Shown here: positions 7,269-13,005 of the stretch, piece after piece
Position numbering within the stretch: the stretch's first letter is position 1
How the letters are laid out: the number at the start of each line of letters is the position of its first letter
From: an uncultured Sphingomonadaceae bacterium
Lineage (GTDB): Bacteria; Pseudomonadota; Alphaproteobacteria; Sphingomonadales; Sphingomonadaceae
Assembly (NCBI GenBank): GCA_938003725.1
Contig: CALKXX010000200.1
Location: 1 to 13,005, forward strand
Reading direction: 5' to 3'
Length of the DNA: 13,005 nt
The notes under the pieces: generated by a model
What the model was told of the DNA's origin: nothing
The model's input: the letters and a program-made list of their open reading frames with translations, nothing else
Databases searched by the model: none
Translations under genes and position numbers: made by a program

Positions 7269-7994
7269 ATGATCAACCCGAAACTTCGATCCTATGTCTG
7301 GCAAAGGGCATTAGCTCTTTCCGTTTGCCTGGTGATAACAGGATGCAGCTATGACCAGAAAGTCGCGAGTGCAAATAGCAATGCAGCTGTAACTTCAGCC
7401 AAGCAGGATTTGTCCACCATCATGAAATGGTGGAATGGCGACTATAATAATGACCAACAGCTTGCCAAACTTTCAGCGGCGGGTGAACCCATCTGGAGGG
7501 CAGATGACAGCGGAAAGGGTGGTCATATTGAGGTAACTTCTCATTATCGTCCCTTAGATTTGCCCGCCTTTGGGAAAAATGTCATTTATGTCGAAGAGAC
7601 CAAACATGGTGATCCCAACAATATTTTTCGTCAACGTATCTATACTTTGAGCATGAACGAAGACGCCAACCAGGTCCGCGTCAAGCTTTGGTACTTCAAT
7701 GACAAAGAGAAATATGTCGGTGCTTGGAAAGATTTATCACGCCTCAATGATCTAACCCCGAAAGATATGTTTGCGCTTCAGGATTCGTGCGATTTGCTAG
7801 TGGTAAAACAGGGCGATAAATATCATATGCCGATGGCCGACAAAGCCTGCGTTTTTGGCAAAAATTACTTTAGCTATCAGGTATTACTCGGTGAAAATAG
7901 TTTCTGGTTTCGGGACCGAATTAACCGCGTTGCTGATGACTCCACTGTGTCCGAAGCTGGCGGCTATACCTATCATGAACTCGACAGGATGTGA
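7269..7994 (+). CDS. CpcT/CpeT-like lipoprotein, first copy
   Basis: A 241-residue predicted lipoprotein. The signal ends in VITGC with lipidated Cys26. The mature part matches the CpcT/CpeT family: W-x-G-x-Y-x-N-x-x-Q near 55-65, LPAFGKNVIYVEE, RQRIYTL, a LTPKDM segment, and a Cys174...GDKY...Cys194 pair. In cyanobacteria CpcT attaches phycocyanobilin to phycocyanin beta subunits. No phycobiliprotein is visible here, so bilin lyase activity should not be assumed; a beta-barrel ligand-binding role is the safer inference. The frame extends upstream to 7071 inside the oxidase gene, but ATG 7269, after GAACAGGAGCGAGAG, gives the proper signal peptide. A paralogue lies at 10499. Its stop codon overlaps a possible GTG start of the next gene. 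Confidence 0.83.
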   Translation: MINPKLRSYVWQRALALSVCLVITGCSYDQKVASANSNAAVTSAKQDLSTIMKWWNGDYNNDQQLAKLSAAGEPIWRADDSGKGGHIEVTSHYRPLDLPAFGKNVIYVEETKHGDPNNIFRQRIYTLSMNEDANQVRVKLWYFNDKEKYVGAWKDLSRLNDLTPKDMFALQDSCDLLVVKQGDKYHMPMADKACVFGKNYFSYQVLLGENSFWFRDRINRVADDSTVSEAGGYTYHELDRM

Positions 7995-8008
7995 TTGGGG
8001 ACAGCATA

Positions 8009-9301
8009 GTGAGCATTGTCAAACGATCATTTTTTTGGGCGTCCTGCATTGTGATAACGGGGATATCTGGATGTACGACGACAGCAACTGCTGATCCGGT
8101 TGCGCTCAGCTGCGGAAAAGATAGCGTAGATCGCAATTGTATATTGCAGGCGGCAGCTTCGGCATTGGATGGCATAGAAAATGACCGTGACTGGATCGCA
8201 GCAGCCGCAGAATATGCCATTGCGCTCGATGTTGTTTCCCAGAAAGGTGCAGCAAGGCAAGTTCTGAAGACAGCGTTGGAAAAAGCCAATGGTCTTGAAG
8301 ATCAAGCAAAACAACTGCCTGCGCTGCTGGAACTGAGCAATGCTTTTGCCGAAATCGGAGCCAATGATCTGGCGTTAAAGGCCATAGACATTGGCGAAGG
8401 TAAATTGAGCAATATCGAAAACCTCGATAAGCGGATCGACCTAGGCGGAAAATTTGCATCCGCGCGCGCGGCAGCGGGGCAAATTGATACAGCCCTTACC
8501 AAAACAAGGACAATCAGTAACGCCAGCGAAAATGCCGCGTCGTTCAAAGCACGGACTTTTCGTGAGATCGCCACCTATCAAGCAGAGGTGGGAGATTTTG
8601 AGGGCGCGGTACGGACGATCTCAGAAATTGATGGGGGACTTACATATTATTGGTCCACCGCTCGATCTGATGTGGCCGAACTCGCATTCGCGGCGAAAGA
8701 AGATATCATAGCAAATAAGCTATTGATCGAAGCCGACAAGATCGCCCGTGCGCAAGAAGATGGTTATTTTGTTGCGGGAGCCCTTCGCGATATTGGCAAA
8801 GCCTATCTTCGCGGAAGTGATCCTGAAAAAGCAGAAAGCTATTTCAATGATGCCCGAGCAGCAGCTTTGACTGCCAAATCCCCTCAACACAGAGCGCGAT
8901 CGCTGAGCCGTGTTGCGACGGGCATGTCCGATTGCCAACTCTATAAGGCGGCGGCATCAGTTATACCAACGGCTATCGCGCTTGCATCAAAGGAGAAATC
9001 CAAGATTTTTCAGAACTTCGCTCTGTATGAAGTGGTCGGATCGGCCGCCTTTGCGGGCGATTTTGAAACAGCTTTCAATCTTCTGGATGGTATTCCCGAT
9101 ATCAAATTCTCAGATGCCACTTCTCTCAAAGGCGCGACACAACGCGATATTGCATGGGGGCTCGCTCGCCATGGCCAGACCCAAAGAGCGGTGAAGACTG
9201 CGCGAAACATCGCAAAACCCCGAGAGCGCGTTCAAGCGCTAAGCAGGATTGTACGTTTGATGGTTAACCCAAAAATGGATGCCTTCCCTCGCTATCTTTA
9301 A
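8009..9301 (+). CDS. Alpha-helical-repeat (TPR-like) lipoprotein
   Basis: A 430-residue predicted lipoprotein with a signal ending in ISGC, lipidated Cys22. The rest is almost wholly helical. At least seven TPR-like turns of the type A-x-x-G-x-x-x-x-A are visible, with the Gly or equivalent near residues 117, 157, 195, 229, 269, 350 and 389, mostly 34-40 residues apart. This indicates an alpha-solenoid that presents a binding surface in the envelope. I recognise no enzyme motif. GTG 8009 is preferred because GGGGA lies about seven bases upstream. An in-frame GTG at 7991, overlapping the preceding stop as GTGA, is the alternative and would add six residues. The TPR lipoprotein gene follows 17 bases downstream. 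Likely role: scaffold or partner-binding subunit, by inference. Confidence 0.75.
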   Translation: MSIVKRSFFWASCIVITGISGCTTTATADPVALSCGKDSVDRNCILQAAASALDGIENDRDWIAAAAEYAIALDVVSQKGAARQVLKTALEKANGLEDQAKQLPALLELSNAFAEIGANDLALKAIDIGEGKLSNIENLDKRIDLGGKFASARAAAGQIDTALTKTRTISNASENAASFKARTFREIATYQAEVGDFEGAVRTISEIDGGLTYYWSTARSDVAELAFAAKEDIIANKLLIEADKIARAQEDGYFVAGALRDIGKAYLRGSDPEKAESYFNDARAAALTAKSPQHRARSLSRVATGMSDCQLYKAAASVIPTAIALASKEKSKIFQNFALYEVVGSAAFAGDFETAFNLLDGIPDIKFSDATSLKGATQRDIAWGLARHGQTQRAVKTARNIAKPRERVQALSRIVRLMVNPKMDAFPRYL

Positions 9302-9318
9302 ATCAGGACAAGAATATT

Positions 9319-10488
9319 ATGAGTAGCCGAACCTCCATCAACATCTCACTCGCGCTATTGTTAGCGGCCGTTCCAGCTGCTGGATGTACCGCAACGAACG
9401 CACAGGTGATACAACCCGCTTCACCAAGCAGCGTGAATTCGTTTCATGTACAGGGACGGCAGATATTGTTCCATGCCAAGGACCGGTTCGAATATCCCAA
9501 GGCGGTCGAACTGCTCGAAAAAGCGGTGGAACAGGATAGTCAGGATGCACAGGCCCGGCTGGCATTGATCTACGCATATTCCAAACGATCGAAATATACA
9601 GAAGCGGCTGACCAGATTGCCATCCTACAAAAACAACGCGATGCTCTAGAACCCGAAGATAGCGCCTGGTTCGATGCGCTCGCCGCACGAAATGCAGGCA
9701 ATAAAAAAGATGAAATTGAACATTGGAAGAAAGCTAACACGATCAATCCAGTCAATCGCTGGACCTGGTATGAACTATCTTCCGCTTATGCGTCAGCCGA
9801 AGAATACGACAATGCCGCAAAGGCAGCGCAGCAAGCACTAGTCATTGAACCGGACAGCACGAAATGGGCCGCCTCATGGATATATTATCTTCATTCCAAG
9901 GCTCTATTCCGAAACGGCGAATATGATGAAGCTGTCAAAGCAGCATCAGCTGGCTTGAATATTCCGTCGACGTATCGGTCGACCTATTTCCGGGAAGCCA
10001 TTGCAAAGATAGCAGCAGATCGCACAACGCCAGCCGCGCCGTTAGTGGCGGAATATCTACGGGTTTCCAACGCAGAAAGGCAGAATGGCGCGCACTACAC
10101 CCATGTTAATATCTCGCTGTTCTATTTTGAACTGGGTATGATGAAACAAGCTATTCATCATGCCGAAATGGCGCTTGAGCTTGATAAAAGCGCTTATGCC
10201 TATTGGGCTTTGGGCTATGCGATGATCGAAAATGGAAAGCCGGCAGAGGCTTTGGCCATAATCGATAAGGCAGTTGCAAACTATCCGGACGATGCGATGC
10301 TTTGGAGCGCGAAAGCGTGGGCCCAATATCGGATGGGTCAGGTATCAAAAGCGCTGCAATCAAACAGCATGGCGGAGAGCAAAACAGTTCGCGACATTAA
10401 CATTTTGAACCGTAATCGCGGCGTCATCAAAGCGGCATTGGCTAACCCGAAAGCCAAACCGGCATCACGACTGAAATGGCTTGATTAG
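9319..10488 (+). CDS. TPR-repeat lipoprotein
   Basis: A 389-residue predicted lipoprotein with a short signal ending in PAAGC (Cys23), so it is probably anchored in the envelope. About six or seven tetratricopeptide repeats are recognisable, near residues 40-72, 76-110, 145-178, 185-216, 258-290, 291-324 and 325-358. Clear examples are the units ending in YDNAAKAAQQALVIEPD and YDEAVKAASAGLNIP. TPR arrays bind partner proteins or peptides, and no catalytic domain is present. ATG 9319 follows a weak AGGA-type RBS. The gene sits between the helical-repeat lipoprotein and the second CpcT/CpeT-like gene with minimal gaps, which suggests it assembles with their products. The two repeat lipoproteins are not obviously alignable with each other, so I do not call them paralogues. 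Confidence 0.85.
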   Translation: MSSRTSINISLALLLAAVPAAGCTATNAQVIQPASPSSVNSFHVQGRQILFHAKDRFEYPKAVELLEKAVEQDSQDAQARLALIYAYSKRSKYTEAADQIAILQKQRDALEPEDSAWFDALAARNAGNKKDEIEHWKKANTINPVNRWTWYELSSAYASAEEYDNAAKAAQQALVIEPDSTKWAASWIYYLHSKALFRNGEYDEAVKAASAGLNIPSTYRSTYFREAIAKIAADRTTPAAPLVAEYLRVSNAERQNGAHYTHVNISLFYFELGMMKQAIHHAEMALELDKSAYAYWALGYAMIENGKPAEALAIIDKAVANYPDDAMLWSAKAWAQYRMGQVSKALQSNSMAESKTVRDINILNRNRGVIKAALANPKAKPASRLKWLD

Positions 10489-10498
10489 ACGACCGGTG

Positions 10499-11209
10499 AT
10501 GCCAAAATGCACAGCGGTCCTGATCTCCTCGTTGTTAGTGGGCCTAATGGGTTGTCAGACTGCTGACAGCGACCGCCCGATTGCTGCGAACCAAGATGCG
10601 ATTGTTGATAACCGCGACGCCAGAGATCTCCGGAAATTCCTCTCCTACTGGCCGGGAGAATATGAAAATAGCAAACAAGTCGCGCAACAAAGCGCATCAA
10701 ACAGGCCATCAAAAGACCGCAATGACCATTTGCGTATATTTATTCGGCGGGTCGATGTGCCATCCTTTGGGAATGATGTTTATTATGTTGAATGGCAAAA
10801 TCCTGACAATCGCAAACTGGTCCGACAGCGCATTTATGCATTTGAGAAAAACGATGATGAATATATTCTGCGGCTCCATATCTTTCCAACAGATAAAGCG
10901 TTCAGAGCAAAAACCGGTGGTGCCTATCTGGAGCCTTGGAAATTAAATGATCTCAAGCCAGAAAATATGGTGCAGCTCTCAGGGTGTGATATCTATCTGA
11001 AACGCGACGGGGATGCGTTTGTAGGCGGTATGAAACGCGGCGATTGCATTATTAATTATACGGAAGAAGATCAGGACCGTTTCTATTCCTGGACCCGTAT
11101 GCGGATTACACCAACCAGCTTTCAATATCTAGACGGCTGGTTTCACACCGACCACAGGCCCGCCGAAGAGAAAGATCGAGCTTGGTATGTTTTTGAGAAA
11201 GAGCCTTGA
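10499..11209 (+). CDS. CpcT/CpeT-like lipoprotein, second copy
   Basis: A 236-residue predicted lipoprotein with a signal ending in LMGC (Cys19). It is a diverged paralogue of the 7269 gene: W-x-G-E-Y-x-N-x-x-Q, VPSFGNDVYYVE, RQRIYAF, LNDLKPENM and a Cys163...GDAF...Cys183 pair with the same 20-residue spacing as in copy one. The family is the cyanobacterial CpcT/CpeT bilin lyase family, but bilin chemistry is not supported by the neighbours. The start is uncertain: ATG 10499 is chosen as the only ATG giving a compact signal, while in-frame TTG 10481 (overlapping the upstream stop) and GTG 10496 are possible. None has a strong RBS, so translational coupling to the TPR gene is likely. It is the last gene of the operon; its stop is 10 bases from the stop of the convergent DUF1838 gene. 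Confidence 0.82.
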   Translation: MPKCTAVLISSLLVGLMGCQTADSDRPIAANQDAIVDNRDARDLRKFLSYWPGEYENSKQVAQQSASNRPSKDRNDHLRIFIRRVDVPSFGNDVYYVEWQNPDNRKLVRQRIYAFEKNDDEYILRLHIFPTDKAFRAKTGGAYLEPWKLNDLKPENMVQLSGCDIYLKRDGDAFVGGMKRGDCIINYTEEDQDRFYSWTRMRITPTSFQYLDGWFHTDHRPAEEKDRAWYVFEKEP

Positions 11210-11219
11210 AATCGGACTG

Positions 11220-12143
11220 CTATTTCACCGGCTTTCGGCTGTTCTTATACTCCACATATTGCAGGGTATAAGGCAATTCCAACGCATCTTTAAGAAAACC
11301 GGGTTGCACCTTTTCGACATTGGCCAAAGTTTCCGCAGGCACATGGTCAAGCGAATAGCTTTTCTGGCTCACCACATGATAAGCAATCGAACCCGGTATC
11401 TTGCCCATCAACATCCATGGCAACCAGTTTGATTGGGCATTGACGAACCCAGTCGTGTGAACAGTTGGCGTATCCGGATCTTCCAGTTCGGCCAGTGAGC
11501 CGCTTTCCGTTGTCAAAAACGACGAGATCATTTCATTCCCGGGCGACTCCAAAGGCCATTCCTTTGGGTCCAGCGCGCTGGGGAACCATGTCGCCGAATT
11601 CATTCGGTAAAACACCGTATCGCCCATGATGAGCCATGGCATGATGAATGGATCCGGACTCCCCGATCCCTCTTTGTTTTTCACCGACTTAAAGCCATTT
11701 GGTGTGATCAAGGTTCGGCTGGGTCCGGAGCGATAATGAAAAGGATCTGTCTCCCGACCGGTAAATGGGTTTGTCCAACTGTCGAGTAGGACCGGTTTAT
11801 CAATTTCGGTGAACATATATAATGATGAATAGACATCAGTATATGTTCCATCCTTATTGTCCTGCATCTCGTTGATTTTCAGTTGTTCAAATCCGGTCAA
11901 TTGCTGCGGCAATTCTCCGGGCAGATATCCGACAATATATCCGGTAGAATAATGGTAGGTGCGCCTGCCATCCAAGCTACCATGCATTTTGGCATAGCCC
12001 ATGACGTTATGCGCAGGGTTCATCGGATCAAAAGCTACCCGTTTACGCGTTGCCGCCGCGTCGCGGGCCTGCGCAACTTGCCCAACCGTAAGCCCCATTC
12101 CCATTGCACCAACACTGCCCAGAACCGTGCGCCTATCTACCAT
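11220..12143 (-). CDS. DUF1838 family protein with Tat-type signal
   Basis: A 307-residue protein of the DUF1838 family, whose function is not established. The N-terminus DRRTVLGSVGAMG (Arg4-Arg5, then a hydrophobic stretch) is a twin-arginine-type signal with a likely cut after AQA at about residue 26, so it should be periplasmic. Family landmarks shared with the neighbouring paralogue are N-x-M-GYAK, a T-Y-x-x-S/x-G strand, NPFTGR, FIMPWLIMGD and a closing NWLPWMLMG...YSLDHVP...PGFLK block. ATG 12143 has GAGGAG as RBS. It lies 51 bases downstream of the second DUF1838 gene on the same strand, and its stop is 10 bases from that of the second CpcT/CpeT-like gene. Tat export suggests folding in the cytoplasm first, perhaps around a cofactor, but no cofactor motif is evident. 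Confidence 0.85.
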   Translation of the reverse strand: MVDRRTVLGSVGAMGMGLTVGQVAQARDAAATRKRVAFDPMNPAHNVMGYAKMHGSLDGRRTYHYSTGYIVGYLPGELPQQLTGFEQLKINEMQDNKDGTYTDVYSSLYMFTEIDKPVLLDSWTNPFTGRETDPFHYRSGPSRTLITPNGFKSVKNKEGSGSPDPFIMPWLIMGDTVFYRMNSATWFPSALDPKEWPLESPGNEMISSFLTTESGSLAELEDPDTPTVHTTGFVNAQSNWLPWMLMGKIPGSIAYHVVSQKSYSLDHVPAETLANVEKVQPGFLKDALELPYTLQYVEYKNSRKPVK

Positions 12144-12194
12144 GAGAACTCCTCTATCTTCGTTTTATTTCGGTCGAGCAAACGACGAGCAGGC

Positions 12195-13005
12195 TTATAT
12201 GTCGAATTTGTCCCAATCAATGCGTGTAGTAAGGAAACCGGGATACCGTCTCTCCGCCTCATCAATCATATATTTGGGTAGCTCGTCCAGGCTGTGATAT
12301 TTTTTACCCATGCCCGCCCACATAATATGTCCCGGCCTGTTTCCCATTTTCATATAGGTGAACCAGGGCAGCTCGGTGCTCCACATCATATTGCGGCTTG
12401 GCGATGTAATCTCCGGATTGGTCATTTCCGAGATCAGGCTTTGATAGCGGTAAACCGCATTATCAGTCCGCCATGCGCCATCAGGTCTGCGGTAGGCGAC
12501 ACGCTCATCATAAGTGGCCCAGATATCGTCCCCGACAATAGACCACGGCATGATGAAGGTACCATCATGGCCGTTATCTTTGGGAGACTCGCTTTCAAAC
12601 TCAACCAGCGACCGTGTGCCGGTGACAGAGAAAATAGCAGCCCCGAAAGAAGTTTTGAAATGGATTATTTTATTATCTTCATCGGTATAAGGATTACGGA
12701 AATTATCGATAACCTTCCCGGTTTTGGGGTCGGTCATCAAAATCAATCCGCGATAACCCTGCACCCAAGAACCATCCTCGAGCTTTTTAAACTCTACCAG
12801 ACGGCACGATACATAATCGAACAATGTGGTGGACAGCTTGCCTTCGAGCGCGCCATAAACCTTGCCATGGCTCCATCCATAAGTCGGTTTTCCACTGGAA
12901 TCGCCAACAAGACGAACATAGCCGAGCAGGTTCTGCTCGGGCGATAAAAGATCAAGCGGCAGTGCAAGCGCAGGCGCTTTGCCGTCAATTTTATTGCCAA
13001 TCATG
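12195..13005 (-). CDS. DUF1838 family protein, second paralogue (N-terminus beyond the window)
   Basis: At least 269 residues of a second DUF1838 protein, reading from the right edge. Shared landmarks with the 11220 gene are NLLGYVRL, TYGWSHGKVYG, NPYTDE, FIMPWSIVGDD and the closing LPWFTYMKMGN...HSLDELP...RYPGFLT block. It is therefore a tandem paralogue, considerably diverged. The Met at 13004 lies at the very edge with no room to see an RBS, and no signal peptide precedes the mature-like sequence, so the true start and any Tat signal are probably outside the window. The two DUF1838 genes form a minus-strand operon (51-base gap) converging on the CpcT/CpeT operon. A role in the same envelope system is inferred from proximity only. 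Confidence 0.85.
   Translation of the reverse strand, partial: MIGNKIDGKAPALALPLDLLSPEQNLLGYVRLVGDSSGKPTYGWSHGKVYGALEGKLSTTLFDYVSCRLVEFKKLEDGSWVQGYRGLILMTDPKTGKVIDNFRNPYTDEDNKIIHFKTSFGAAIFSVTGTRSLVEFESESPKDNGHDGTFIMPWSIVGDDIWATYDERVAYRRPDGAWRTDNAVYRYQSLISEMTNPEITSPSRNMMWSTELPWFTYMKMGNRPGHIMWAGMGKKYHSLDELPKYMIDEAERRYPGFLTTRIDWDKFDI

Noticed and set aside
9963..9982. Repeated GTCGAC near 9967 and 9977
   Set aside because: It lies inside the TPR coding sequence and is explained by codons; no sign of a recombination or binding site.
7269..11209. Cyanobacterial or cyanophage origin of the region because of CpcT/CpeT-like genes
   Set aside because: The neighbours, codon style and lipoprotein signals fit an alphaproteobacterium. 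No phage or phycobilisome gene is present, and base composition shows no obvious break at these genes.
11207..11227. Inverted repeat TGAAAT-N9-ATTTCA over the two convergent stop codons
   Set aside because: The stem is AT-rich and short with a long loop and no T-run, so it is unlikely to act as a terminator.
12294..12947. A 217-residue plus-strand open frame
   Set aside because: It is antisense to the second DUF1838 gene, which has clear family motifs in its own frame. The antisense product has no recognisable domain and no good RBS.

Overview
The window reads as a chromosomal segment of an alphaproteobacterium, most likely a sphingomonad-type aquatic or marine organism. This is inferred from moderate GC, the codon style, and the gene mix: Tat-exported flavin oxidase, DUF1838 and DUF1330 proteins, VOC protein, IclR regulator. 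It is densely coding. I see no tRNA, rRNA, CRISPR array, insertion sequence or phage gene, and no gene-free stretch longer than about 200 bases.

Left block (1-2602, plus strand): the last codons of an unidentified gene, a YdjA-like nitroreductase and an exported 618-residue protein made of two tandem alpha/beta-hydrolase domains. These are packed as an operon. Next come two minus-strand genes (2628-4171): an IclR-family regulator and, downstream of it, a small NADPH-binding protein of the F420-reductase-like (Fno/NpdG) type. A short perfect inverted repeat lies in the convergent gap at 2603-2627.

Central block (4366-11209, plus strand): divergent from the IclR gene, seven genes run with gaps of 41-47 bases or fewer and look like one transcription unit. 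In order they are a DUF1330 protein, a VOC-superfamily protein, a Tat-exported flavin amine-oxidase-like enzyme, a CpcT/CpeT-like lipoprotein, an alpha-helical-repeat lipoprotein, a TPR lipoprotein and a second CpcT/CpeT-like lipoprotein. The 194-base divergent gap holds several inverted or direct repeats and a plausible sigma-70 promoter, which are candidate sites for the IclR protein.

Right block (11220-13004, minus strand): two tandem DUF1838 paralogues converge on the central operon. The first has a Tat-type signal; the second runs off the window.

The striking feature is that most products from 5750 onward carry Tat or lipoprotein signals, and that two families are present as paralogous pairs (CpcT/CpeT-like and DUF1838), alongside two unrelated helical-repeat lipoproteins. 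CpcT/CpeT proteins are known as bilin lyases in cyanobacteria, yet nothing here resembles a phycobiliprotein or bilin synthesis gene. I infer an undescribed cell-envelope system, perhaps for binding and oxidising a hydrophobic or chromophore-like small molecule, with cytosolic DUF1330/VOC/reductase/hydrolase partners and IclR control. The substrate cannot be read from the sequence.
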